Positions 44,486 to 56,078 are shown, counted from the stretch's first letter. The stretch is DNA of 64,000 nucleotides from Byssothecium circinans (GCA_010015675.1 ML976994.1:191862-255861), one strand, 5' to 3'. Numbers and translations: made by a program. Notes: generated by a model not told the origin, from the sequence alone.

Positions 44486-46675
44486 TTACAGCTTATAGCT
44501 CCCCGCGCCCATCCTCGCCGTCTCCTTGACCTTCTTACCCTCGACATCAGTAACTTGGCCCTTCTTCCCAATGATCTGTACACCACCCTTCTTCAGATCC
44601 CCAATCAACTGCCTCTTCTCCTGAGTCTTTTTACCCCTGCCAGTCTCTTCCTTGGCGTTCCCTTCGCTGAGACCAGCTTTCCTGATCCTCTCCTTCTCCC
44701 TCCTCCGCCTCCTCATCTTCTGCTCCTTACTCATCTCCTCCCTCGCCACGGGTAGTCCGCCCTTTGTCACGATTTCCGCATTCGTCGCTTTATCTTCGCC
44801 CGGCTTGTAGAGTTCCTGCGGCGCGAGCATGCTGGCACTCGCGACGTCGCCGCCGGCCGTGGGACGCGCGTCTTCCATCTCTATGGCCGGTGCATCGACG
44901 CGGATTTCGAGATTCGCGGTGGCGGGCTTGGGCTTGAAGTGGCTGGACGATAGAGAGTCGAGTTTTGCAGAGACACTCTTCCACAGCTCGGAGATCTCGG
45001 CATGTTCTTTCTTCAGCTTCTCGTCACGAGCATCGACGAAGTTGGGGTCTGTGGAGCGAAGGTGCTCTTCTTCGTAGATTTCGGCGAGGCCTTTGGTAGC
45101 CTTTGTGTCATCGAGTTCGAATTGCCCGCGGCGTACTTTGGGACCCGTAGCGAGGTCGTCGGGACGGCGGCGCTGCACCTCGTCGAACTCGCCGGCGAGG
45201 ATCCGGCGTTTGATGAGCGCTTCGATGTCTTCGCTGACCTCTTGGGTAATGACGGGAATGGGCTTTCCAGCTCTTTCGTAGTCAAGCTCGCCTTCTTCGA
45301 GAAGCGAGTTCATGGGACGGTCGGCGGCGCGGGCCTCTCCTGACAGTTGCCACTCTCGCTTTGCTACGTTGGCGGCCTCGAGTTTGCGGATCTGCTCTGC
45401 TATTTTCGCTTGCCGGCGCTCGTGAGTGGAACGGCGGGACATTGGATCTGCGGGATCGAGCTCGCTGAGGTCGCCATCTGATTCGGCATCGTCACCGTCT
45501 TCGAAAAGGTCTCGATGTACGCGGGACATTGTGGCCTCCACCTCTTCCTCGTCAGGTTTGTTGTTCTGAGGGTCAGCGGCTGAGGGGAAGTTATGCGGAT
45601 TTGGTCTCCCGCGCTTCTTCTTGTTCTTGCCGGCCTTTTGTGCTGGGGGTAAGAAGAAGTCCTTGTACATGATATTGTTCGCGTTCCCACCCATATCATC
45701 TAGATCGCCTTCTTCCAGCTCGTCCTCATCCTCACTCTCGCCCTCTGGTGCATTCAGGTCCATGTTGCCAAAAGTCGGGCCGTCTTCTTCATCAGATTCC
45801 TCCTCCATATCTACGTCTCCCCCAGCTTTTGCCGTCTTGGTACTTTTCACGGCAAATGGATCGCCTTCCCAGTCTATCTCCTCGTCATCGCTACCCGCAG
45901 TCTCGCCGCGATTGTCTTGTTGCTCTAGGAAGTCGGTCACCTTGTTGAACTGGTCGATCTCAAAGAAGCCGTCGTTGAGCCCGTGCGGGTCTGCGCGATA
46001 GATCTCGGTCGGTTCGTCATTTTCAGAACCATCTTCTGAGAACATGCCTTCTTCCCCGTCCTCCAACCCATCAACTTTGTCTCCACTCTGCTCGTCCGTT
46101 GAACTTTCCTCGCCATTCAGAGCTTCGTCCCCATCTAGCACATCGTCGCCGTCATACTCCCAATCAACGCCCTCTTCGCCTACGTCTGAGCTGTCCTCGT
46201 CTTCTTCTGCTTGCTCTATGTCTTCATCGTCATCTTCGGTGTGTATGGATACAGCTTCATCGTCCTCTTCCGGCAGCGCAAGCTCAATCTCCTCGGTTGC
46301 AGCGTCTAGGATCTTCCGGGTCTGTTCAAAAACCTGGTTCACACCAAATCCCTGAAGATGCACCTTCTTCAGATGCAGGACTCGGATATCACCATCATAC
46401 CCCTCTCCCCTCTTTCGCTTTCTCCGCAAATCTTGCTGTCTCTGGGACTGGGTTTCGCTCACGCCAGCTGCTACAGGGTCGAGGAATTGTTTTGCCGCGG
46501 CGAGGAATGAGGAATTGAGCTGTTTCGTTGGTTGTAGGAAAGAGAGCGGGCTTGCGAGGAGGTTCGAGGGCGCATTGGCGGCTGATTGCAGCTCCATGTG
46601 CGGCGGTTGGGCAGAGCCCGCAGAGAGTGTGTGCGAAGATATAGACGTGTCGGGCGAGAAAGACGGGGGCGCCAT
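44486..46675 (-). CDS. MPP10: U3 snoRNP protein Mpp10
   Basis: Mpp10 is a scaffold of the U3 snoRNP/SSU processome needed for 18S rRNA maturation in the nucleolus. Intronless, 729 residues. The N-terminus has LLASPLSFLQPTKQLNSSFL and later RVLHLKKVHLQGFGVNQVFE. Long acidic stretches (about residues 130-420, many Glu/Asp) are typical. The conserved C-terminal third: DRPMNSLLEEGELDYERAGK, ALIKRRILAGEFDEVQRRRP, IYEEEHLRSTDPNFVDA, SLSSSHFKPKPATANLEIRV and MLAPQELYKPGEDKATN, then a basic tail. The start at 46675 gives MAPPSFSPDTSISSHTLSAG. Family assignment is strong from these C-terminal motifs. Confidence 0.92.
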   Translation of the reverse strand: MAPPSFSPDTSISSHTLSAGSAQPPHMELQSAANAPSNLLASPLSFLQPTKQLNSSFLAAAKQFLDPVAAGVSETQSQRQQDLRRKRKRGEGYDGDIRVLHLKKVHLQGFGVNQVFEQTRKILDAATEEIELALPEEDDEAVSIHTEDDDEDIEQAEEDEDSSDVGEEGVDWEYDGDDVLDGDEALNGEESSTDEQSGDKVDGLEDGEEGMFSEDGSENDEPTEIYRADPHGLNDGFFEIDQFNKVTDFLEQQDNRGETAGSDDEEIDWEGDPFAVKSTKTAKAGGDVDMEEESDEEDGPTFGNMDLNAPEGESEDEDELEEGDLDDMGGNANNIMYKDFFLPPAQKAGKNKKKRGRPNPHNFPSAADPQNNKPDEEEVEATMSRVHRDLFEDGDDAESDGDLSELDPADPMSRRSTHERRQAKIAEQIRKLEAANVAKREWQLSGEARAADRPMNSLLEEGELDYERAGKPIPVITQEVSEDIEALIKRRILAGEFDEVQRRRPDDLATGPKVRRGQFELDDTKATKGLAEIYEEEHLRSTDPNFVDARDEKLKKEHAEISELWKSVSAKLDSLSSSHFKPKPATANLEIRVDAPAIEMEDARPTAGGDVASASMLAPQELYKPGEDKATNAEIVTKGGLPVAREEMSKEQKMRRRRREKERIRKAGLSEGNAKEETGRGKKTQEKRQLIGDLKKGGVQIIGKKGQVTDVEGKKVKETARMGAGSYKL

Positions 46676-46896
46676 GCTATTCTCTCACTCAAGCGGGCTG
46701 TATTGCTATTATGCGCCAGAGGTAGTAGGTAGTGCGGCGGTCGAATGTTGATGCGGGCAGGAAACTTTTTTGGAGCAGCCAAGATTTCGGTGAGCCGTGC
46801 ACAGCTAGCGCGACCCACTCAGCACTACTATCATAGGTACCTCACTTCATCACGACGATTGTACTCAAGCTCATGAACTCTTGATGCTTTTTCTAT

Positions 46897-48838
46897 CTAG
46901 ACCATTTCCTGTCCGAACTTTGGTTTCTCGATTGCCTGCTTCTTCCACTCTTTATTCGACTTACCATCATCCCGCTGAATATACACTCGTACGGCATCCC
47001 AATATTTCCACGCTATCGCCCCGCAGAACAGAAGCTGCAACAAGATGGATGTCGACACTATCCACGGAGCTACATTTCGGACGTATCCCATCAGTTTCGG
47101 TGCGACTTCCGGTATCTGCGGAAGGTGCACGCCCGTGAGCCCCCAGGTCGACCAGCAGTCGCTGAAAGTGATCAATCTAAGATTAAATGTTGGACTGAAC
47201 AGTACCGAACAGTTCCGCACTGTTCACCAGCCTCATCCGGCCTAGCCTCGGTCCTTTCCGATATAGTCCTGTCTCCTGAGCATCTTCGCTCGACACACAA
47301 TTCATCCTTATCTCTCTATGCTCTCAGTGCTCTGCTGTCCAACATTAAATAATCTTGCTTTTCAAGATGCTTACCATCTGTTCATGATGCCCCATTGGGT
47401 AATAGCGACAATGCCGACATTGCCCAGTGCACAAACAAGGTCTTTTGCGAAGACAGACCAGAACAGCCACCCGTCCTTGAGCCATCTTTCAAAGAGGTAT
47501 TCCAAAGCAAAACTTATGAGCCAAAAGACGAACCTTGGATCTTGTCAGCTCGATCTCATATATGGCACGAGGTTACGTACATCATTGTCTCCGGAATATG
47601 GCGACAATTAGGACCTCGGGGTGGCACATTGTACGACAGAACAATGGCAGCAAGGTAACTGGCCCCAACCATAATCATGGCTGCTCCGACGAATCCAGCC
47701 ATCATCAACGTGCTGATCCCGAAATCCTTCGATCGATTCGTCCACTTAGTAGGTCTCCATGAGCTTAACCCTCCATAGATCGCACGGTTTTGGCCTGTTT
47801 CGCACCAACCGACTTCATTGCGGTGGTCCTGTGATGGTCTCCGTGCTCCATGGCGTGCGCGAGCCTCTGTCAGGTGATACTCGAAGCCCTGCAGAAGCCT
47901 GGGGATGGAGGCTTCTGTCTGCGAACTACCAATAACAGAGGCAACCACAACGGCGGAAGCGACCCACAGATACAGGCCCGAAAAGGCTACAGAGTGGACT
48001 TCTACATTTGGCCAATTTGTAGGGTTTGGCTCAGATGCAGCCGCCTTTATAAGGGCTATGACCCATCCGCCGATGAAGAACACTTCTGCGAGTGCGACTG
48101 GGAGCGATTTAGTTTGTCGGTCCGCCGCCAAACAGTCCGCGCTTTCCTCGTAAACATGACGAAGATCGGTCTCGAAACGGGGATGCCGCCGGTTTTCCAG
48201 ACTTTGCGGTTGGTTGTCAGCGATGTCAATCCCAGGGTTGAGAGTGACCTACTATTCCCAGCGGATTTCGCGAACCTTCTCGCTCTTTCCGCAATCATCG
48301 TACGAGACCATGATGATTGCAAGCCGCCTCCAAGTCCGGGGATACTCTGCCGCGGATGGCTTGATGCCCGCAGCCTCACATAACTCTTTTGCACGCTTCA
48401 CCCGGGAGCCGCACATCGCGAGCGACAATAGCAAGCTCGTAATTGAATCCAGCGGATCACCCATCACATGCAGATAAGTGCCCACCTCGACACTCAGTCC
48501 AAAAGGTGATCGTGGAAATTGGCCGACAAGCTGGAACAATGGTAGCTTCCAGGTAACGATTCGAGTCCCTACCAAGCTGCATCAGCAAGTCGCAGGTTCC
48601 CCTGGAGGTTCAACCAACATATGTCCTCGATTGGGTATGGAGTCCAGGCACTCCATATGTTGCTGCCCAGCCCTGTTATCTTTCGACATGTCGCATCGGT
48701 CAGCATCCTAGTGTCACCAAAGAAGATGTCGCTTCCAGGAAGGCATGTTTCGTCCAGGTATTTGTATAGGGGAATGAATTGCCCAAAGGAAAACCCATTG
48801 GTTCGATTACTAATGGTCGATATAGAGCAGTCAATCAT
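46897..48838 (-). pseudogene. Multi-pass membrane protein gene with two adjacent in-frame stops
   Basis: Four exons (48838-48619, 48568-47581, 47512-47375, 47161-46897) join into a frame of 537 codons, broken only by TAG TAG at 48249-48254. Residues before: FIPLYKYLDETCLPGSDIFF and GTRMLTDATCRK-like, joined to IWTRIVTWKLPLFQLVGQFP and LHVMGDPLDSITSLLLSLAM. After the stops come DIADNQPQSLENRRH and five predicted membrane helices, e.g. LAEVFFIGGWVIALIKAA, SGLYLWVASAVVVASVIGSS, MMAGFVGAAMIMVGASYLAA and WIVSTSILLQLLFCGAIAW. I recall similar multi-pass proteins in Pezizomycotina but cannot name a function. Alternatives: an in-frame 102-nt intron (donor GTACGA) removes the stops but also removes conserved-looking sequence. 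Confidence 0.6.
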
Positions 48839-50788
48839 CGCGGCAGCTTAGAGTATTCGAATCTGAAGTAGTCGACTATGGAAAAAACGCTCCCTTCTTG
48901 CAATATATATGCCATTTTACCTCTCCTTGGCCGCTCTGCACTGCCTGTTCCAAACGACGCAAGGTTTCAGTACTGCATCTGGATACCGCACGCAGTAAGT
49001 AACAAGGCTACCACTCACAGCAAGCTTTCAGTGCGGCGTGACCAGCGGTGCATGCTCGACCCAGACCGCCTTTACCACCAGCGAGAGAAAGCGATGAAGG
49101 GAGAAGGCGCTGTGTTACCGGACTTTGCCGGATAATTTCACACAGCCCACATCCTTTATCGACAGTAGGCAACTATGTCTGGAATTGTTCGATCGTCATG
49201 AATGCAGGCTCATGTTCACGAAAGCAACATTATCCAATCGTACTACTCGACAAGGCTGGAGTAGGACGAGGTCAAGCGACCTTCATGCAGCCACCGGTGG
49301 CTGTGCGCCTAAACGACCCTTCCCTCCGCTCCCCCGCAACCCGGGGAACGGGATGAAGAGCGAGAGATTAGGTCTTTCCCGAATAAGGAATTTCTTGTCC
49401 TGAGATTAGCACCAACTATCCGATCCCACGCAGCATTGAGGTATTTTGTGGCCATGCAGCGGGCCTTAGTCCTCGATCGGCATCAGCTTCTCAAACAATA
49501 CCAAAACTGTAAGAGATCGTCTACCAGGTAGAGTACAGGTGCCGTAGTCCCTTTACATGAGTTTTGTAGTAAACTTCCTAGTCCTGGTTTCCAGAAATTC
49601 GCTACCGCAAGAGGAAAACCTCGACCTCTAGGACCTCATATACCATCATACGTATTTATTCTCATGTTGCACTTCTGTATTTTCACGTGTCGGCCATTTT
49701 AAATCAGCTCGCCGTTTTTTAGGTCTAACACATCTTGGCCATCAATGGGCGGCCTCAATGTCACGAAGACTCCCAAGAGTCGTGTTGGTATGCGACACGA
49801 AGCCAGCGCCATGCACTTCCATACGAAGGACAGCTGCCACAAGAAGCCTTGTCGTTCATCACAAGGTCCGAATGATGACGCTTATTGCAGAATCTTGGCT
49901 CCAATAGATGGGTCTTGCGTCTCAATGACCTGGAAAAAAATGGCGCATAACGCTGTCTATCGCTTACTCCTGTTTGACAAAGACGAAGTAATGCAGGCTG
50001 TAGATTTGCCTGGCTACTTTTAGGGTCAAGGGGTTGCCTCGCTACCTTTGTTTCCTAGTGTGAGAGTGCCTCGTGTATGCATGCTTCTTCAAACATTTGA
50101 AATATAAGATCGTTTCTTTGAGAATAGCAAGATCATCTGAGTAAGCCTTATGAGATGAATAAACCCCCGTCAGATGTGATTCGTGCAAATGAGGCATTCA
50201 TACATCTCTCCTCTTCGGAGGGTTAAATGGTGAGGGTGAGGTCGAAAACAAGGTCTATTTTCGCCGATTTCCATCAATCGATCAAACCAAACTTGATTGT
50301 TCTTGTGATCTTGCTTCGCCCTTGTGGTACTCCTTCGGTTCCTTCAAGGCTGGGGGTTTGAAAGTTTTGCCAATGCCAAGTCTTCGGAACGATCGGAACG
50401 CCTATTAGTGGAATGACGTATCCTTTTCTCTCGATCACTTTCAGCATCACCGCATCTCGAGGTACAGCACTGTGTTCAAACAAATATCTGTCTCGCGACT
50501 TTCTTGACGCTTTGAAGAAATCCGCAGCGATGTTCTTCGAATCTCTTGAAACCGTAATTGTAGGCTCGTGCTGCCAACACATCATCCCAGCCACGCCATT
50601 TTCGTAGCGGTGTAAAGCGCATGAGTTGCCAACCACCTTTACCTGCAAATATCTTTGCATTCTGCATTTGCAAGCCTTTTTCACCCTTCTATTGTTTCTG
50701 CCTGCATATCTTGCCATCTTAAACCATCCTCGTACTACGTTCTGACCCCTCAAAATTTATTGCCGAATCCCAGCCTTCGCCAACCACA
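48839..50788. other. Gene-poor region of about 1.9 kb
   Basis: No supported gene. A 159-codon minus-strand frame (50274-50753) contains only featureless, basic sequence and overlaps the promoter of the wall-protein gene. Nothing tRNA-like or repetitive is evident. Confidence 0.5.
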
Positions 50789-52233
50789 ATGAAGCTACCA
50801 AACCTCCTCGCTCTCCCTCCAACCATCCTCGCGCTCATTGCTGCCGCTGAACCACAATGGCCACACAACCTCCCAAGTCACCTTAAATACTTCCCAGAAG
50901 AAGAAGCGCGTGTAAAGAGGGGATTGGAGGCGCAGGAGCGATTGCAACGAAATGAGAAACCCGTGGGCGTGAAGAAGATGAGCGCGGTGGATGAGGGAGA
51001 GATGTTTATGCTAGACGATTGGATATTTGCTGGAGACTTGGAAAGACGCAAGAGTGAAGAAGGATTTAGAAACGTGACTATGCAGAAAAGGGAAACAGAC
51101 TTCAACGCGCCGCTACGCCCGCACATCGAAACCGACGATTTCGCCAGGTTCCGTGTCCGCGATATACTATTGAAGCGCGACTTCAAATGTCCTACAGGTA
51201 CGAGCGACTGCTCTTCCATCGGGGCGCCGAATAGCTGCTGCGGAACTGGCCAGACGTGCGTCAATATCCAGGATACCGGCTTTGGTGCGGTAGCGTGCTG
51301 TGGGAAGGGACAGTCCTGCCAGGGGAGCATTAGGTGTGATACTGCGAATGGGTATACGAGTTGTCCGAATAGTTCGAATGGAGGATGTTGTTTACCTGGA
51401 TACAGTTGTCAGGACGTTGGATGTAAGGCCCATTTGCTCGCTTTCCTTTCCACATCACTGCAACGTAGAATGAACACGCTGACATCAAATCAGGCGTCAT
51501 TTCAGGGACCTCAATAACCTATGTCCAACCTTCAACCTCATCTGCAGCGTCTTCAACCAGCGTCATCGTCGTTCCAACCACCACCACCTCTTCTACCTCC
51601 ACACCCTCAACCTCATACACATGCAGCACAGGCTGGTTCTCCTGTGCTGCCAGTCTCGGCGGCGGATGCTGTCAGAACGGTCGCACATGCGCAACAGGAG
51701 CCTCCTGTCTTGGTTCCGAGACCCCAACCTCTACATCAGCCAGCACCACTGCCGCGCCCTCCGCTCCCATTCGTCCCACTGGCAGCTCCGTCCCTCCAAA
51801 CCCTTCACCCTCCTTTCCCGGCGAGTCAGCGTGTCCCGCAGGTTTCTATGCCTGCCAAGCGTACTACCCTTCAGGCTGCTGTCGCATTGGTCGAGATTGC
51901 CAGACCACAGGCTCGTGCATTCTGGCTACGCCCAGCTCGACAATAGTGAATTTGAATGGAGTTACTATTGTGGTGCCCAGCGGTGTCGGAGCTGCAACTA
52001 CGGCGGCGAGTCAGGGTGGAAGTTGTCCGAGTGCGTGGTATAGTTGTCCCGCGAGTAGGGGTGGGAATTGTTGTCCTCAGGGATTTGAGTGTGGGGAGCA
52101 GTGTTCGGCAACGAGTGGGACGAGTGTTACCGGGAAGGTGGCGCCCAGTCAAGCGACGATACCTGGTGTTTGGTCGGTTTGGGGGCTGATGGTTAGCGGA
52201 GTGGCGGCGGGGATTGCCATGGTTGTACTCTAG
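50789..52233 (+). CDS. Secreted Cys-rich GPI-anchored cell-surface protein
   Basis: Two exons joined across about 51424-51491 (GCC-rich intron; joint gives QDVGCVISGTSITYV). Signal peptide: MKLPNLLALPPTILALIAAA. A charged pro-like region follows (residues about 25-130). Then repeated eight-Cys-type units: KCPTGTSDCSSIGAPNSCCG, GYTSCPNSSNGGCCLPGYSC, GWFSCAASLGGGCCQNGRTC, and two more near the C-terminus ending SRGGNCCPQGFECGEQC. Ser/Thr-rich linkers between are likely O-glycosylated. The C-terminus is hydrophobic (WGLMVSGVAAGIAMVVL) after a small-residue stretch, fitting a GPI-anchor signal. Role in the wall or at the surface is inferred from this architecture. Confidence 0.85.
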
Positions 52234-52574
52234 GGATGATGGGGTCTGTTTTGTATAAGGTTTTATTCCACCTCTTCTTGTTCATACACGATTTTACACG
52301 TATTTGCTAGCTCAGTGCCTGGGACATCACTTGATAGATACAAAGGACTGTAAGAATCTGACGATAGCTTCGAGAATTTGAACGTCAAGCTGACGCGCGT
52401 TAGTGATGGGGGTGTAGATGAGACGAAGTGTATTGTTGAGTGTGGAGTAAATGGTAGCGTCGGCTATGCCTGCCATTCTTCATAGTGGAGCTAGTGTGTA
52501 AATGGCTAACACAAATAAATTCCACCTCATTCAGAAATCGCCCTTGCTTTCTCCATATCACTTGTCCTACAAAC

Positions 52575-53462
52575 ATGTCCGACAGCGAAGAGACCGATGT
52601 GTTCGGGGTCAGTGTGAACTTGGTACCTCCGGCCGTCATCAAAGCTGCCGGAGTATCGGAGGTGGATTTCGACGGCCTTCTATCCCCGCCGCTCAAGCTT
52701 CAAGAGGATTTGAAGAAGGGGTGCGGTGGGCAACTTTGGCCAGCGGGCATGGTCTTGAGCAAATACATGCTGAGAATGCACAAACATGATCTTCAGGAGA
52801 AAGAAATGTACTTAGTATTTCCTATTTTCTTTGCCCAAGGATGACTCTAATAGAGGATAGTATTGAACTTGGTGCTGGTGGCGGGCTCGTAGGGTAGGTC
52901 CTCTTTTAGTTCCCTAGTCCTGCTTTCGATGTTCCATTCTTTGCTTCAATCCTTCCAAAGCTTCCACGATAGCACTCTAATCCCAATCTTCAGCCTCACT
53001 GTGGCAATAGGCTGTAACACCACAAAAGTCCTCCACATCACGGACCAGAAACCCATGTTTGAGCTCATGAAGCAAAATATCGCACTCAACCGCCTCGACT
53101 CCAAAGTCGGCGCTTCAATATACGACTGGGGAGCACCAGCCCCCGACAATCTCCCCGCACATCCGGACATCATCTTAGCCGCCGACTGCGTTTACTTTGA
53201 ACCTGCATTCCCATTGTTACAGCAGACGCTGCGGGATCTGATTGGCGAGAAAACAGTGTGCTATTTCTGTTTCAAGAAGAGGAGGAGGGCAGACCTGCAG
53301 TTTATGAAGGTGGCGAGGAAGATGTTTGATGTTAAGGAGGTGGAGGATGATCCTGACAAAGGTGTTTGGTCGAGGGAGGGACTGTTTCTGTGAGTGAATG
53401 ACACTCACTCACACAGTTTGTACTGATGATTGTTTAGATATCGGATCATAAAGAAGGCGTGA
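52575..53462 (+). CDS. EFM6: Protein lysine methyltransferase Efm6-like
   Basis: Seven-beta-strand methyltransferase of the METTL21-like family; yeast Efm6 methylates elongation factor 1A. Several short exons. It begins MSDSEETDVFGVSVNLVPPA; the substrate-side motif is GCGGQLWPAGMVLSKYML. An intron follows GAAAT at about 52808; exon 2 encodes the S-adenosylmethionine motif IELGAGGGLVG; exon 3 reads AIGCNTTKVLHITDQ then IILAADCVYFEPAFPLL, the Efm6 post-I signature, and CFKKRRRADLQFMKVARKMF. The last intron (about 53391-53437) joins FL to YRIIKKA and the stop at 53460-53462. Assignment to Efm6 rather than another relative rests on the ADCVYFEPAFPLL motif. Confidence 0.85.
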
Positions 53463-53891
53463 ATGGAATATTGACGCACAGCGATAAGTGCCTTCATGCG
53501 ATGCGCAATACCAGTCCCGAACAATCCAATAGATTCCATAACTCTCAAACACCACCACGATTTGAATAATCAGGGGATCGATAAAGTCGTGTTCCGGTTC
53601 GGGTGCTGGCACTTATGCAGCCAGGACAATATCGGGCGCTTAGCTACATTTCCAATATCCATACCACGACACCCTTAGTGGCAAAACACACTACGTTCTA
53701 GAAGTGGAGATTATACCTTACATGAAGATTTCATATGTTTCAGGAAACAAACAGATCTTGAAATCTGTAACTCTTAGCCGCCAGCGTGGAACAGTCGCCA
53801 TGATATAATGTGAAAGCAACTGTCACTCACGGACAGTCCGGGTCTCTACAACCACACTGATTTCTTGTCTTACTCTTCTTCGCAACCAGTC
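53463..53891. other. Intergenic region downstream of EFM6
   Basis: Holds the EFM6 3' flank and the promoter of the next gene. No gene or repeat seen. Confidence 0.45.
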
Positions 53892-54806
53892 ATGGTCAAA
53901 CTATCGGGGGGACAGTATGGTAATGCGCTCTACAAGGCGCTTGATCTCCACCCAGATTTTCGCAACGTATTCTACGGCTGCCGTGCCGCGGTTTCAAATG
54001 AATCACCCTGCGACAAGGTTTGCGAGGTAAATCTTTCAAACTTCACAAACATCGCACTCGGTTATCGCCACGGGTGCTTCTGTGGAAGCAACCAACTCCC
54101 TTGCTTCCGTGGGGGTCGTCTTCGAAGCCGCCTGGAGGACCTAGTACGATTATTTCTTTGCGAAGGTCACCGAGCAACACATTTGGAGCAGTTGATGGAG
54201 CAGTCGGTACAAAAGATCCATGAAGAATTGCAAGCTAGGGAAGGTCTTCGCTGCCTGGGATGTTGTGGTGCATGTGGTCAAAGACGCCTACGCAGATCAC
54301 TGGAGCAATGTCCGATTGGGATGGACATACTCACAGAAGATATGGAAAATCCGGCGCTAAGGGCGTATAGACGAAGAGTTATGAACGTTATGGTTGAGCG
54401 CGAGACCAGCATTCGACAACGACTTAAGGAAGAATGCGCGGACCATAAGACCCAGTTGAAAAGCTTGGAAGAGCGACGCTATCAAACCGCGGATACCTTG
54501 CTCGTCACACAGATGCAGCTCCAACATGAACGACACGAGAACCGTAAAGCCGAAACGGAACGTGACGCTCTCAAGCACGAGCTTGAAGAGGCCAAGCGAG
54601 AACTATCTGGAGCGCGGAAGACCGAAGCAGAATGCGCCACGGTGACAAAGGAGTTGGAGGAGATGAAATGGAATCTTTCTCTGTTTCTACTCGAGAACCG
54701 CAAAGCGAAGAATGAACGGGAGGGTGCGGAGCGGGAACTGGAAGTGATGGCTCTAGAGCCTTCGGGTGCTATTCGTAAGAAGCTTAAGATTGGAACCGCG
54801 GCATAG
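53892..54806 (+). CDS. Orphan Cys-rich protein with coiled-coil C-terminus
   Basis: Intronless; the first ATG is at 53892 (MVKLSGGQYGNALYKALDLH), giving 304 residues. The N-terminal ~150 residues are Cys-rich: VFYGCRAAVSNESPCDKVC, YRHGCFCGSNQLPCFRGG, then CLGCCGACGQRRLRRSLEQC, arranged like a possible metal-binding domain. The C-terminal half is a long coiled coil (VTQMQLQHERHENRKAETER, ELEEAKRELSGARKTEAECA) ending in a basic tail (IRKKLKIG). No family recognised. Further coiled-coil-like peptides in other frames continue downstream to about 54910, suggesting the ancestral protein was longer. Confidence 0.6.
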   Translation: MVKLSGGQYGNALYKALDLHPDFRNVFYGCRAAVSNESPCDKVCEVNLSNFTNIALGYRHGCFCGSNQLPCFRGGRLRSRLEDLVRLFLCEGHRATHLEQLMEQSVQKIHEELQAREGLRCLGCCGACGQRRLRRSLEQCPIGMDILTEDMENPALRAYRRRVMNVMVERETSIRQRLKEECADHKTQLKSLEERRYQTADTLLVTQMQLQHERHENRKAETERDALKHELEEAKRELSGARKTEAECATVTKELEEMKWNLSLFLLENRKAKNEREGAERELEVMALEPSGAIRKKLKIGTAA

Positions 54807-55225
54807 CATGAGGCAGGAACTGAAAGAATCGAAGCGACAACTTTCCGTAAGCTTGGAGAGTCGCAGATGTTGGAATGGAGCGTGACAGAGAAACACTAAC
54901 AGACGCGAAGAGCACCTGATAAGCCAAGGCAACTTTTCGACGATTAGGACGATGTCGAGCCAAGCGAATAGTTGAGCAATAAGCTAGTTTGTTAGGAAGA
55001 GAAGAACAACTTCGCACTTTGGCGGAACTCATTCTTGAGTTTGAAAACGGGCGAGGTGTCGCCAGACCTATGGTATCCCATTTTACAAGAGGAGTTTACG
55101 GTGTCGATTTTTGGTTTGATCACGTTTACGAGCGAATCCAACTGTAATGCTCAGTCTCTAGAAGGACCTGGTTTGTAAACATGATATATGGACAAGTATA
55201 GTACATTCAGAAGACGCATCTACCT
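54807..55225. other. Region between the orphan gene and the bL17m gene
   Basis: The first 100 bp contain coiled-coil-like peptides in shifted frames (for example RQELKESKRQLSVSLESR), possibly a decayed tail of the orphan gene. The rest is the shared 3' flank of convergent genes. Confidence 0.4.
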
Positions 55226-56078
55226 TCATGAGGGTGGTGCAAGTACTGTTTGGCCTTTCCGTCTCTCTGCGGCTTCCCACCTTTCATCCTCAAGCTCCCC
55301 TCTCTTCTTCTTTTCGAGCGTCTCCTTCAGCTCGTACATTGGCTTTCTCGCGGGCACCTCCTCTTCCTTTTGCCTCACAAATCTGTTCGGCCGCTCCCAG
55401 TCATCCACCTCCTCAGGGTAGTGCATCTCCCTCCTGTGCCTATCCTCCAAAAGGTACACCCTCTTGGGTGCCAGTTCCGTCCTGTCATCCCACCCTTGCT
55501 TCTTATGTCCCCTCATTTTTTCCACCATATTCCTGAGCTCTGATATGCCGTCCTTCCTGAACTGTGTGATCTTCTTCACATTCCTTGCGGTGATCTCGTT
55601 GATCTGTTTGTGCTCGGGGAGGTTAGAGAGCGTCTTTGCGGTCATGGCGAAGCGCATGTCTCTGGGTCCATCGACGAGTTCAAGGATGGCGGACTCGGCC
55701 TGGTCTTCCTTTACAGGTTCAATGCGGAGGATGCGGGTGTAGCCACCGGGGCGGTCGAGATAGCGCTCTCTTATGGGACCAAATAGCTTCGGGACCATTT
55801 CGTGGGGGGACTGAGAGAGTCAGCATGCAATTGCAAAGGAATACCGGGCGTCTATTGCGCACATAGAATATCTGATGCGCTCTCCGCCGGGTTGCTTCCG
55901 TATTCTTCTTTCCCAACGTAATCATCTTTTCTGCCAGACTCTGCGCCTCCTTCGCCTTGTGCCATGTCGTTGTTATTGATTCGTGCTTGAACAGCGACGT
56001 GACGAGGTTTCGCAGGAGAGCCTGTCGATGCGACGAGGACCGGCTAAGGCCGCGGTACTTCATGTGGCCGCCCGCCAT
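55226..56078 (-). CDS. MRPL8: Mitochondrial large-subunit ribosomal protein bL17m
   Basis: Two exons (56078-55863, 55810-55226) give 266 residues. Bacterial L17-type start: [19 protein letters not shown], then [20 protein letters not shown] and [17 protein letters not shown]; after the intron [20 protein letters not shown] and [20 protein letters not shown], the conserved L17 core. Mitochondrial forms carry the long C-terminal extension seen here ([20 protein letters not shown] and a charged tail ending TVLAPPS). No separate presequence is obvious; the homologous N-terminus begins almost at the start, as in yeast Mrpl8. Divergent from RNR1. Confidence 0.9.

Noticed and set aside
50274..50753. 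159-codon minus-strand frame
   Set aside because: Featureless and basic; overlaps the promoter of the wall-protein gene and has no intron structure.
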